From an uncultured Acidimicrobiales bacterium (GTDB lineage: Bacteria; Actinomycetota; Acidimicrobiia; Acidimicrobiales; UBA10347), in assembly GCA_937942965.1 (NCBI GenBank), contig CALDGN010000332.1, forward strand, positions 1 through 18,798: DNA of 18,798 nt. Direction: 5' to 3'. The stretch's first letter is position 1, and the number at the start of each line of letters is the position of its first letter. Shown piece by piece: positions 1 through 6,218 of the stretch. The translations under genes were made by a program, and so were the position numbers. The notes below the pieces were generated by a model. That model did not search any database and was not told the origin of the DNA. It saw only the letters and a list, made by a program, of their open reading frames with translations.

Positions 1-628
1 AGCCAGCACTGCGAACCGGGTTCTCGAACCAGCTCACGAGGAACCCACCCGCACGGTCGTCAGGAATCGAGAAGTCGCCACCGCGTAGGTAGTCATTCGA
101 CGGAAGGTTGGCAACCTTGACCCATTCGATGCCGTCGCGCACGAAGAAGCCCGCAGAAGCAGCCTCGCGGTCGACTTCGAAGCCTACGCTCAGCAAGAGT
201 GCCATGTAGGCGACGACCTCGTCTTCGGAGGGTCGGTTCGTCGACGTGCGCAGGTCGAAGAAGCGCTTGCCGTCTGATCCACTCACACCAGGCCGAGGCG
301 TGAGGTCGATGTTCTCGAAGATCTCGCGTTCCTCCGGGCTGAGTCCCTCGAGGTCAAAATCGTCGAGGTCCAGCTGGACCTCGGTGTGATCGATGAAGCT
401 CGGCGCGGGCACGTGGCTCGGCCAGCCGCCGGGCGGTTCGAGATTCCATTCGGCCGGCTCAGCCGATGCAGCTTGTGCGACGAGATCATTCAACGGAAGC
501 CGGTCGAAGTCACTGTTCGTGCCGAGCTGCGCAACCGAGCAGGCCGAGAGCAGCATCGCAATCGTGAGGAGCGCAACCGGGTAACGCAGGCGGGATGCGG
601 GCGGCGGTTGTTCGTTCACGTTTCGCAT
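1..628 (-). CDS. Putative lipoprotein, C-terminus beyond the window edge
   Basis: The minus-strand frame is open from an ATG at 628 to the left edge, giving about 209 residues with the C-terminus missing. The N-terminus has a short charged segment, a hydrophobic stretch (about residues 16-28) and a lipobox LLSAC with the lipidation cysteine at residue 30, so the protein is probably exported and membrane-anchored. The mature part is acidic and contains a segment DLRTSTNRPSEDEVVAYMAL followed by short alternating polar and hydrophobic stretches. I recognise no family. The start overlaps the end of the upstream acetyltransferase gene by 13 nt, which suggests translational coupling in one transcript. 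Codon use is GC-rich at third positions, as in neighbouring genes. Coding status is well supported; function is unknown. Confidence 0.8.
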   Translation of the reverse strand, partial: MRNVNEQPPPASRLRYPVALLTIAMLLSACSVAQLGTNSDFDRLPLNDLVAQAASAEPAEWNLEPPGGWPSHVPAPSFIDHTEVQLDLDDFDLEGLSPEEREIFENIDLTPRPGVSGSDGKRFFDLRTSTNRPSEDEVVAYMALLLSVGFEVDREAASAGFFVRDGIEWVKVANLPSNDYLRGGDFSIPDDRAGGFLVSWFENPVRSAG

Positions 629-1188
629 TCTTGTTCGTGGATCTCGTCGTCAGACCGGTGTATCGGAAGCGCTCCCGCTGGCGATGGATCTGTCGCGAGG
701 CGAGCGTGGGTCTCGCAATCGAAGCGATTGCCGTCGTACTCGAGTTTGGATCGTTCGATGCCTTCGGCGATGAAACCTGCTCGACGCGCGACCGAGCAGC
801 TCGCGGGATTGTCGAGCCGATGACCGAGCTCGAGACGGAAGAGCCCCTCGGTGAACGCGAACTGGGCTGCACCGAGCAGCGCTGCCGTCGCAAGGCCGCG
901 CCCGCGAGCGTCAGCCGAAAGCCAATACCAACACCAGCCGAGTCGATGCGTGCGGTTGATCCGGCTCACACCGACCGCTCCCACGGCCTCGTCGGCTTCG
1001 ACAATGGCCCAGATGTACGCACTTCCGGCGGCAACGTCAGCGTTGTAGCTCGTGATGAGCTGTTCGGCCGCGGGCACGTCGTCGATCGGTCCGGTTTGGC
1101 GTGCGAGGTCAGTGCTGGCGCGGTGCGCAGCGAGTAGCGCAGCTGCATCTTCCTGGCGCCATGGGCGAAGCAATCCTGATGTCGTCAC
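616..1188 (-). CDS. GNAT-family N-acetyltransferase (RimJ/RimL-like)
   Basis: About 190 residues. The fold is that of the RimJ/RimL-type GNAT family, which transfers acetyl from acetyl-CoA to an amino group. An N-terminal LRPWRQEDAAAL segment is followed by a central beta region (WAIVEADEAVGAVGVSRI) and the acetyl-CoA pyrophosphate-binding motif RGRGLATAALLGAAQFAF. A later segment, LRLELGHRLDNPASCSVARRAGF in sense (FRLELGHRLDNPASCSVARR), is the typical second half with its Asn-x-x-Ser signature. I place the start at GTG 1188, not the upstream in-frame GTG at 1197, because a -10-like TAGCGT (1196-1201) ends exactly 7 nt before it, as at other leaderless genes here. Its stop overlaps the start of the downstream lipoprotein gene. 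The substrate (protein N-terminus, antibiotic or metabolite) cannot be told from sequence. Confidence 0.88.
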   Translation of the reverse strand: MTTSGLLRPWRQEDAAALLAAHRASTDLARQTGPIDDVPAAEQLITSYNADVAAGSAYIWAIVEADEAVGAVGVSRINRTHRLGWCWYWLSADARGRGLATAALLGAAQFAFTEGLFRLELGHRLDNPASCSVARRAGFIAEGIERSKLEYDGNRFDCETHARLATDPSPAGALPIHRSDDEIHEQECET

Positions 1189-1195
1189 AAGTCGC

Positions 1196-1201
1196 ACGCT
1201 A
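1196..1201 (-). promoter_or_regulatory. -10 box for leaderless GNAT transcript
   Basis: On the minus strand the hexamer TAGCGT is followed by 7 nt and then GTG (1188). This matches the TANNNT-plus-6/7-nt geometry of actinobacterial leaderless promoters, and the identical hexamer and spacing precede lysR in this window. No convincing -35 is seen. Confidence 0.5.
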
Positions 1202-1233
1202 TGCGGCGCCGGTTGAGAGGTGGGGCCATTTGC

Positions 1234-1279
1234 ACTGGCAGCTCAGGGCTTCACCATTGATGCGTTGAGCTGCCAATTG
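1234..1279. repeat. Hairpin repeat unit A of a tandem pair
   Basis: A 46-nt unit with a perfect 10-bp inverted repeat: TGGCAGCTCA at 1236-1245 pairs with TGAGCTGCCA at 1266-1275, loop 20 nt. It matches unit B (1295-1340) at 37 of 46 positions with no gaps, at a 61-nt period. It lies between the HAD hydrolase and acetyltransferase genes, just upstream of the acetyltransferase promoter. It could be a terminator, a REP-like element or a regulatory RNA structure; no T-run follows it on either strand. Confidence 0.7.
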
Positions 1280-1294
1280 TGCTGGCGCGGCCTT

Positions 1295-1340
1295 ACTGGC
1301 AGCTGAGGGCTTCAGACGTGAGGCATTGAACTGCCAGTTG
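1295..1340. repeat. Hairpin repeat unit B, overlapping the HAD gene 3' end
   Basis: Second copy of the 46-nt unit. Its outer stem is ACTGGCAG (1295-1302) with CTGCCAGT (1331-1338), 8 bp perfect, followed by mismatches inside. The unit contains the last codons and stop of the HAD hydrolase gene, so that protein's final residues (about ATGSSMPHV) are encoded by repeat sequence. Confidence 0.65.
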
Positions 1341-1932
1341 CGGCATCCCACTCGGCGGCGAACGACTCGGGGGTGTAGTGAATTGCGAGCCCGCCCTCGC
1401 CGAGGAACTCGTCGACATTGAACTCGTTGTTGTCGATCAGCAGCGTGGTCGACAGACCAGGGGAGAGGCCAAGCAGGTGACGAGCACGGCGCGCCATCAC
1501 ACCCTTGGACAACGAGACGGCATCGGCACTCGTCACGATGACATCGACCAGCGGGTCGAGACCACAGGCGACGGCCATCGCTCCGAACTCGTGCGGGTTG
1601 ACAGTGACGATCGCCTGCAGCACTTGGCCGTTGAGTCCGGTCAAGAGGTCGCGCATATCCGGGAGCCACTCGATGCGTTCGAAGACCGAACGCAAGTGCC
1701 GAGCGATCTCGGCGCGGCTCATCGGGACGAGGCCGGCGAGCGGATCGACGAGATCATGCAGCGATGCCTCGCCGAGATTGAGCCGGTCAACGAAGTCAGG
1801 GTCGGCGTTGAACGCAGTCCGATAGGCCTCGGGCCACTCGGGCACACCGGCGGGTGCGTACTGCATGAACGTTTCGTCGACGAGGGTGTCGCCGAAGTCC
1901 CAGCACACCAGGTCGATCTCTTCGCCGATCAC
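1312..1932 (-). CDS. HAD-like hydrolase
   Basis: 206 residues from GTG 1932, with GAGGG a few bases upstream as a Shine-Dalgarno. Motif I is WDFGDTLV with nucleophile Asp12. This is the DxG variant in which the usual second Asp (D-x-D) is shifted or replaced. Motif II is IVTVN (Thr110), motif III is the Lys in LSKG (Lys143), and motif IV is LLIDNNEFNVD (Asp167). A helical cap lies between residues 20 and 95. The order and spacing fit a phosphatase or haloacid-dehalogenase-type hydrolase; the substrate is unknown. The gene begins 40 nt after the DinB gene and is probably in the same transcript. The altered motif I is known in some HAD subfamilies and does not by itself mean inactivity. The 3' end falls inside a tandem hairpin repeat. 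Confidence 0.85.
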   Translation of the reverse strand: MIGEEIDLVCWDFGDTLVDETFMQYAPAGVPEWPEAYRTAFNADPDFVDRLNLGEASLHDLVDPLAGLVPMSRAEIARHLRSVFERIEWLPDMRDLLTGLNGQVLQAIVTVNPHEFGAMAVACGLDPLVDVIVTSADAVSLSKGVMARRARHLLGLSPGLSTTLLIDNNEFNVDEFLGEGGLAIHYTPESFAAEWDAATGSSMPHV

Positions 1933-1972
1933 GCGACCCTCGACCGTGAGTCCGCCTGGGGTGAGTGCAGTG

Positions 1973-2494
1973 TCATCGAGCGAGATCGCCGTCGATGGCT
2001 TCGCGAATCAAGTCCGCGTGGCCGCAGTGACGGGCGTACTCCTCGATCATGTGGATCAGGATCCAGCGAAGATTCCAGTGCTCGCCACTGGCATTGGTCC
2101 CCGCTGATTGCTGATCGAGCGACGATGCGCCGACCGTGGCACGGCGAGCGAATGCGACGGCGGCGTCGAACTCGGTGATGAGTCGATCGAGTCCCCAGGT
2201 GCTGCTGAGCGTCATCTCGGCGTCAGGGTCAGCATCCCAGTCGAGCGAAGCGAAGGTGCCCGGCATGTCCTCGCCAGCGAAGCGCACCCGAAACCAGATG
2301 TGCTCGACATAGGCCATGTGGCTGATCAGCCGACCGATCGAGAGCGACGACGGTGGCAACGTTTGTTGGAGCCGGGCCTCGTCGAGGCCCCACGCCCGGT
2401 CGATGAATTCGGCCCGGTAGAAGTCGAGGAACTGCGTGAGCAGTGTTCGCTCGTCTCCTTCGTTTGCAATGTTGGGAAGGTCCGGTCGATCCAT
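1973..2494 (-). CDS. DinB-superfamily (DUF664-like) protein
   Basis: 173 residues. It has the four-helix DinB/YfiT-like metalloenzyme pattern: an N-terminal helix (LLTQFLDFYRAEFIDRAWGL), a conserved histidine in SIGRLISHMAYVEHIWF (His59), and the C-terminal signature WILIHMIEEYARHCGHADL with His148, His156 and His159. In this superfamily three histidines usually bind a divalent metal, and some members are thiol-dependent S-transferases (mycothiol or bacillithiol). Which reaction applies here is not known. The start ATG 2494 lies 6 nt after a TACTGT hexamer, so the gene probably has its own leaderless promoter. It is followed after 40 nt by the HAD hydrolase, a likely two-gene transcript. Confidence 0.9.
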   Translation of the reverse strand: MDRPDLPNIANEGDERTLLTQFLDFYRAEFIDRAWGLDEARLQQTLPPSSLSIGRLISHMAYVEHIWFRVRFAGEDMPGTFASLDWDADPDAEMTLSSTWGLDRLITEFDAAVAFARRATVGASSLDQQSAGTNASGEHWNLRWILIHMIEEYARHCGHADLIREAIDGDLAR

Positions 2495-2500
2495 GCCGAG

Positions 2501-2506
2501 ACAGTA
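2501..2506 (-). promoter_or_regulatory. -10 box for leaderless DinB transcript
   Basis: On the minus strand TACTGT is followed by 6 nt and then ATG (2494). No Shine-Dalgarno fits in the gap. This is the same arrangement as at other first genes in the window. Confidence 0.5.
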
Positions 2507-2555
2507 GGGGCATCGGCCCCCTGGCGTGGCACGAATCGACCAGACGAGTAGTCCG

Positions 2556-2828
2556 CTAGCCGGCGACGAGGGCTCCGAGCAGACGGTGGCTCAGTCCTCG
2601 CCCGATCCGGAACGGGAACCGGAACTGCAGCCGTGGACGGCGAGCCAAGTTGGGTTTCGGCAGCGGGATCGGACGGGCGAAGGTCGGTTGGCAGCCATTG
2701 AGCACTGGCTGCTCTCGGAAGGTGGCGACTTGGTAGCCGGGTCCCATGGCTTGCCGAAACTGGGCGGCCGAGAACGGGGCTCCTGCGAAGCCGGTGGTGG
2801 TCTCCTGGGTGGGTCGTTGGTTGGTCAT
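2556..2828 (-). CDS. Small protein of unknown function
   Basis: 90 residues from ATG 2828. I recognise no family. It starts MTNQRPTQETTTGFAGAPFS, has an aromatic and proline-rich middle (GPGYQVATFREQPVLNGC), and ends with a basic tail rich in Arg, Pro and Phe (RRPRLQFRFPFRIGRGLSHR). There are no membrane segments and no Cys pairs. The support for coding is strong GC at third codon positions throughout and a place at the head of a leftward gene series, 61 nt before the DinB gene. A GACAAT hexamer 6 nt before the ATG could be a leaderless -10. Longer in-frame starts upstream (to 2939) would run across the lysR promoter and start and are less likely. It may still be a non-coding open frame. Confidence 0.5.
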   Translation of the reverse strand: MTNQRPTQETTTGFAGAPFSAAQFRQAMGPGYQVATFREQPVLNGCQPTFARPIPLPKPNLARRPRLQFRFPFRIGRGLSHRLLGALVAG

Positions 2829-2834
2829 GGATCC

Positions 2835-2840
2835 ATTGTC
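2835..2840 (-). promoter_or_regulatory. Possible -10 box before the small unknown gene
   Basis: GACAAT on the minus strand, 6 nt before ATG 2828. The first base deviates from TANNNT. It lies in the divergent region shared with lysR, where a LysR-type regulator often binds. I could not pick out a clear T-N11-A operator. Confidence 0.3.
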
Positions 2841-2912
2841 CGCCCAACGCAAGCCATGCACCAGCGACATTGAGGCCTGCTTTTCATTCCAACACGTCAT
2901 GGGCGTTCGGAG

Positions 2913-2918
2913 TAGCGT
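2913..2918 (+). promoter_or_regulatory. -10 box for leaderless lysR transcript
   Basis: TAGCGT is followed by 7 nt and ATG (2926), with the same hexamer and spacing as before the GNAT gene. There is no Shine-Dalgarno, which supports ATG 2926 as the start. Confidence 0.55.
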
Positions 2919-2925
2919 TGTTGGC

Positions 2926-3795
2926 ATGCAGCTCGACATCGAATCACTCCGGGCCCTCCTTGCTGTGCTGGATCACGGCGGCATGACGGCCGCCGCAAAG
3001 CGGCTCAACATGGGGCAGTCGGCCGTGAGCCGCAAGGTCCAACGGCTCGAAGACCGAGTTGGTCGACCACTGCTCATCCGCGACGGACACACGCTTCGAC
3101 CGACCCGCGACGGTCGTGCCCTGCTTGCCGACGCCCGTTCGATGGTGGAACTCCATGACCGCTCCGTCGCCCGGCTGAACAGCTCGGATCTCACCGGCAC
3201 GGTCAAGCTGAGCTGCAACGGCGAAGTCGATACCGCTCAGGTCGCGTCGTTGCTCGGCACCTTCAAATGCCAGCACCCAGGAGCGCGAGTCGAGTTCATG
3301 CTGGACCATTCCGGCAACCTCATCGATTGGGTCGACTCGGGCGAGGTCGATGTTGCGGTGTTCCAGCTCATCGCTGACCAAGTGCGCCCGACCGACATCG
3401 TGCTGTGGACCGAGCAGATCTACTGGGCGACGTCGGCGTCGGATCCCTTCAGCGACGGCCGGGTGCCGCTCATCGACTTCGGTGACCACTGCTACTACAA
3501 CCAGTTCACGATCGGCATTCTCGACCGTGGCGGCATCGAACACGACGTGGTCTTCTCGGCCGCATCGTCGCTGGACGTGTGCTCCGCCGTGCGCGCCGGT
3601 ATCGGCGTCGCCGTGCTGAGCGACCGGTACATCAATGACGGAATCGTCCTGTGGAAGCCTCCGGTAGAACTCGAACCGTTGCCGATGGTCAGCCAAGTCA
3701 TCCGCACCGTGCCGGGGGAGCGCCCTGACGCGGTCGCAGCGTTGGTCGAGACGATCCAGAACGAGCTAACCCAAGGTCGCGTTCCCATCAGCTAG
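2926..3795 (+). CDS. LysR-family transcriptional regulator
   Basis: 289 residues. The N-terminal winged helix-turn-helix (about residues 1-60) reads MQLDIESLRALLAVLDHGGM, then TAAAKRLNMGQSAVSRKVQR and LEDRVGRPLLIR, a classic LysR signature. The rest (about 88-280) is a LysR substrate-binding domain with a conserved end (SSLDVCSAVRAGIGVAVLSD). Length is normal for the family (about 290-310). I chose ATG 2926 because it sits 7 nt after a TAGCGT box and begins exactly at the family's usual N-terminus; an upstream in-frame ATG at 2746 would add 60 unlikely residues. The gene is divergent from the small-protein/DinB/HAD series, so it may regulate those genes and itself. The effector is unknown. 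Confidence 0.93.
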   Translation: MQLDIESLRALLAVLDHGGMTAAAKRLNMGQSAVSRKVQRLEDRVGRPLLIRDGHTLRPTRDGRALLADARSMVELHDRSVARLNSSDLTGTVKLSCNGEVDTAQVASLLGTFKCQHPGARVEFMLDHSGNLIDWVDSGEVDVAVFQLIADQVRPTDIVLWTEQIYWATSASDPFSDGRVPLIDFGDHCYYNQFTIGILDRGGIEHDVVFSAASSLDVCSAVRAGIGVAVLSDRYINDGIVLWKPPVELEPLPMVSQVIRTVPGERPDAVAALVETIQNELTQGRVPIS

Positions 3796-3844
3796 TCAGC
3801 GCTCCTGTCGGTCCAGCTACCCACATGGGGCGGGTGGACTGACT
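3794..3844 (+). terminator. Possible imperfect terminator hairpin after lysR
   Basis: Just after the lysR stop, AGTCAG (3794-3799) pairs with CTGACT (3839-3844). Inside, TCCA/TGGA and CCC/GGG can pair around ACAT. There is no U-run, so this is a weak call. It would separate lysR from the gmk promoter at 3880. Confidence 0.25.
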
Positions 3845-3879
3845 GCGGCTGCGCTTCGGTTTCGATTCGGGACCGGCGC

Positions 3880-3885
3880 TACCCT
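3880..3885 (+). promoter_or_regulatory. -10 box for leaderless gmk transcript
   Basis: TACCCT is followed by 7 nt and the gmk ATG (3893). There is no Shine-Dalgarno. It probably drives the gmk-rpoZ-coaBC-metK-priA series together with an rpoZ-proximal promoter. Confidence 0.55.
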
Positions 3886-3892
3886 GACGCCG

Positions 3893-4477
3893 ATGTCGAG
3901 CGTGGCGCCATCTTCAGACCAACCCGTCGACTTCCCGGTGACCTTCGTCATCTCAGGCCCTGGTGGCGTCGGCAAAGGCACCGTGGTTGAGCGCCTGCTC
4001 GAAACGACCGACGGGCTCTGGCTCAGCCGGTCGTGGACCACACGAGATCCACGACCGGGCGAAGCGCCCGACGCGTACAACTTCGTCACGCGTGACGAGT
4101 TCCTGGCCCATGTCGAGAACGGCGGCTTCCTCGAATGGGTCGAGTTCCTCGACTACCTGCAGGGCACGCCCATGCCGACCCCGCCCGAGGGCGATGTCGT
4201 GATTCTCGAGATCGATATTCAAGGCGCGGCCCAGATCGAAGCGATGAACCCCGCCGCTCACCTGGTCTTCATCGACACACCGTCGATCGAAGAACAAGAA
4301 CGCCGTTTGCGAGGCCGAGGTGACACCGACGAACGTGTCGCCATGCGCCTGGACAAGGCCATCCTCGAACGAAGCGCTGCGGCCGAACTCGGATGCGTCG
4401 TGCTCGTCAACGACGATCTCGACACGACCGTCGGTGAGCTGCGAGACCTGATCGACGCAGCCCGCGTCACCAGCTAG
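3893..4477 (+). CDS. gmk: Guanylate kinase (GMP to GDP), divergent GMP site
   Basis: 194 residues. Guanylate kinase phosphorylates GMP to GDP with ATP in the cytoplasm. The P-loop is GPGGVGKGT (residues 22-30). The GMP-binding segment LSRSWTTRDPRPGE (45-57) is typical, as are YNFVTRDEF (62-70) and LEIDIQGA (105-112). Two differences from the usual sequence stand out. The normal Tyr-Gly-Thr near residue 90 is Gln-Gly-Thr (DYLQGTP), and the stretch between that site and LEIDIQGA is a few residues shorter than usual. The N-terminus has about 15 extra polar residues. Its place upstream of rpoZ, coaBC and metK is the standard actinobacterial order. The ATG lies 7 nt after a TACCCT box. Identity is secure; full activity is inferred. 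Confidence 0.95.
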   Translation: MSSVAPSSDQPVDFPVTFVISGPGGVGKGTVVERLLETTDGLWLSRSWTTRDPRPGEAPDAYNFVTRDEFLAHVENGGFLEWVEFLDYLQGTPMPTPPEGDVVILEIDIQGAAQIEAMNPAAHLVFIDTPSIEEQERRLRGRGDTDERVAMRLDKAILERSAAAELGCVVLVNDDLDTTVGELRDLIDAARVTS

Positions 4478-4521
4478 GTGGCCCGCTCAGCCACGCGCAC
4501 CGGGGCGTCAGCTCAAGCTGG

Positions 4522-4527
4522 TATCGT
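4522..4527 (+). promoter_or_regulatory. Possible -10 box upstream of rpoZ
   Basis: TATCGT lies in the 85-nt gap between gmk and rpoZ. A start of transcription 6-7 nt later would leave a leader of about 28 nt before ATG 4563, with a weak AGG at 4552-4554. It could give rpoZ and the genes after it a second promoter. Confidence 0.35.
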
Positions 4528-4562
4528 TGGGCCGCTTCCCCGCCGAGAAATCAGGTATTGAC

Positions 4563-4928
4563 ATGGCGTACGACAACGACTCGATGATGGCAACCAAGGT
4601 CGAGGATCTCCTCGATGCAACCGGTTCCAAGTTCTCGCTCGTGACGCTCGCGTCCAAGCGCGCTCGTCAGATCAACGCCTACTTCGGTCAGCTCGGTGGC
4701 GGCATTGGTTCGTCGGTTCCGCCCCAGGTCACCTCGGTGGCGCACAAGCCACTGACCATCGCGTTCGAAGAAATCGCCGCTGGCAAGATCATCATGGGCG
4801 ACCCCGAGGCCGTTGCAGCTGCTGAAGCTGCCGCCGAAGAAGCCCGTCTCGCCGCCGAAGCAGACATGGCTGCACTGGCGTCGGCTGAAGACGACGCTGA
4901 TGACAAGGACGACAAGAAGTCCGACTGA
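4563..4928 (+). CDS. rpoZ: RNA polymerase omega subunit with long acidic tail
   Basis: 121 residues. Omega helps fold and assemble the beta-prime subunit of RNA polymerase. The core is recognisable: VEDLLDATGSKFSLVTLASK (13-32), RARQINAYF (33-41), PPQVTSVAHKPLTIAFEEIA (53-72) and AGKI. After residue 80 comes a tail of about 40 residues, first Ala/Glu-rich (PEAVAAAEAAAEEARLAAEA, probably helical) and then Asp/Lys-rich (DDADDKDDKKSD). The tail is longer than in typical short omega proteins. I chose ATG 4563 because the family begins near here; an upstream TTG at 4527 overlaps the probable -10 box. It sits between gmk and coaBC as in other actinobacteria. Confidence 0.93.
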   Translation: MAYDNDSMMATKVEDLLDATGSKFSLVTLASKRARQINAYFGQLGGGIGSSVPPQVTSVAHKPLTIAFEEIAAGKIIMGDPEAVAAAEAAAEEARLAAEADMAALASAEDDADDKDDKKSD

Positions 4929-4983
4929 CCTTCGGTCGTCACAACACATACACCGATCAGGTCATGAGGGGTACTGAGTCACG

Positions 4984-6192
4984 ATGCAGTCGATGAACGG
5001 CAAGCGCATCGTCCTGGGCGTGAGCGGCGGCATCTCGGCCTACAAGGCCATCGAGGTCTGTCGACGGCTCGTCGATGCAGGCGCGCACGTCGTGCCGGTC
5101 ATGACCGAGAACGCCAAGAACTTCGTCGGTCCCACCACGTTCTCGGCGCTTGCCAGTGAGCCCGTGCACGACAGCCTGTTCAACGACTGGCAAGGGCCGA
5201 TCCCGCACACCCGTCTTGGTCAAGAAGCCGACCTGATCCTGGTGTGCCCGGCAACCGCCCGAGTGATCGGAAGCTACGTCGCTGGTATCAGCGACGACAT
5301 CTTGACCAACACGCTGATTGCCACCCGTGCGCCCGTGGTCGTCTGCCCAGCGATGCACACCGAGATGTGGGAGCACCCGGCGATCGAGGCGAACATCGCA
5401 ACGCTCATCGAGCGTGGTGTGCACATCGTGGCGCCCGAAGAAGGCCGTCTCGCCGGTGGCGACATCGGCAAGGGGCGCTTGGCTTCACCGGCCACCATCG
5501 TTTCCCACGTCGCCGAAGTCCTCGACCCGTGGAGCCTCGACATGTCGGGCCTCCGCGTCATGGTTACCGCCGGCGGGACCCGCGAATCGCTCGACCCCGT
5601 CCGGTTCATCGGAAACCGGTCCACGGGCAAGCAGGGCTACGCGTTCGCCGAAGCTGCCGCACGCGCCGGTGCGAGCGTCGAACTCATCACCACCGTCGAT
5701 CGCCCCGAACCTCCGGGCATCGAGATCACACCGGTCACGACCGCGGCGCAGATGCACGAAGCCGCCGTCGCCAGCGCAGAGACTGCCGACATTGTCATCA
5801 TGGCCGCGGCGGTCGCCGACTTCCGGCCCGCCGAAACCAGCGACGTCAAGATCAAGAAGGGCGACGGCGTCCCCACGATCACGCTCGAGCGGACCGTCGA
5901 CATTCTCGCCGACCTCGGCCAGCGCAAACGCCCCGGCCAACAGCTCGTCGGCTTCGCAGCTGAAACCAACGACCTGATCACGAACGCCGAGCGCAAGCTC
6001 ACCAAGAAGAACGCCGACTTCATCGTCGCCAACGACGTGAGCGCACCGGGGACAGGGTTCGCGCACGACACCAATGCGGTCACCATCCTCGCTCCGGGAG
6101 GTGTGCGCGATAGTCTCGCTTTGGCCTCAAAGTTCGAGATTGCCCGGGCTGTCCTTCGCACGGTTGTTGCTGCGCGAACGCCCTCCGAATAA
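4984..6192 (+). CDS. coaBC: Bifunctional CoA biosynthesis protein CoaBC
   Basis: 402 residues. The N-terminal CoaC half (about 1-185) is the FMN-dependent phosphopantothenoylcysteine decarboxylase. The C-terminal CoaB half (about 188-400) is the CTP-dependent phosphopantothenate-cysteine ligase. In CoaC the flavin-binding GVSGGISAYKA (12-22), the conserved His75 (IPHTR) and the PAMHTEMW motif (122-129) are visible. The usual Asn of PxMNxxMW is His, and the flap LAGGDIGKGRL (156-166) has no Cys. In CoaB, VTAGGTRESLDPVRFIGNRS (194-213) and TGKQGYA (214-220) are clear, followed by MAAAVADFRP and VGFAAET. GAGGGG (4966-4971) lies 12 nt before ATG 4984, and a TACTGA hexamer ends 6 nt before it, so an additional internal promoter is possible. 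Confidence 0.95.
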   Translation: MQSMNGKRIVLGVSGGISAYKAIEVCRRLVDAGAHVVPVMTENAKNFVGPTTFSALASEPVHDSLFNDWQGPIPHTRLGQEADLILVCPATARVIGSYVAGISDDILTNTLIATRAPVVVCPAMHTEMWEHPAIEANIATLIERGVHIVAPEEGRLAGGDIGKGRLASPATIVSHVAEVLDPWSLDMSGLRVMVTAGGTRESLDPVRFIGNRSTGKQGYAFAEAAARAGASVELITTVDRPEPPGIEITPVTTAAQMHEAAVASAETADIVIMAAAVADFRPAETSDVKIKKGDGVPTITLERTVDILADLGQRKRPGQQLVGFAAETNDLITNAERKLTKKNADFIVANDVSAPGTGFAHDTNAVTILAPGGVRDSLALASKFEIARAVLRTVVAARTPSE

Positions 6193-6207
6193 TCACACAT
6201 CCACTTC

Positions 6208-6211
6208 GGAG
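6208..6211 (+). promoter_or_regulatory. Shine-Dalgarno of metK
   Basis: GGAG lies 7 nt before ATG 6219 in the 26-nt gap after coaBC. It supports expression of metK from the coaBC transcript. The gap is too short for a SAM riboswitch. Confidence 0.6.
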
Positions 6212-6218
6212 ATTCCCG

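Noticed and set aside
1378..2178. 266-residue plus-strand frame opposite the HAD and DinB genes
   Set aside because: Antisense of recognised families; no domain signature of its own.
2944..3696. 250-residue minus-strand frame opposite lysR
   Set aside because: Antisense of a clear LysR regulator; His/Asp/Arg-rich composition typical of shadows.
6193..6218. SAM riboswitch upstream of metK
   Set aside because: Only 26 nt separate coaBC and metK, and a plain Shine-Dalgarno fills the gap.
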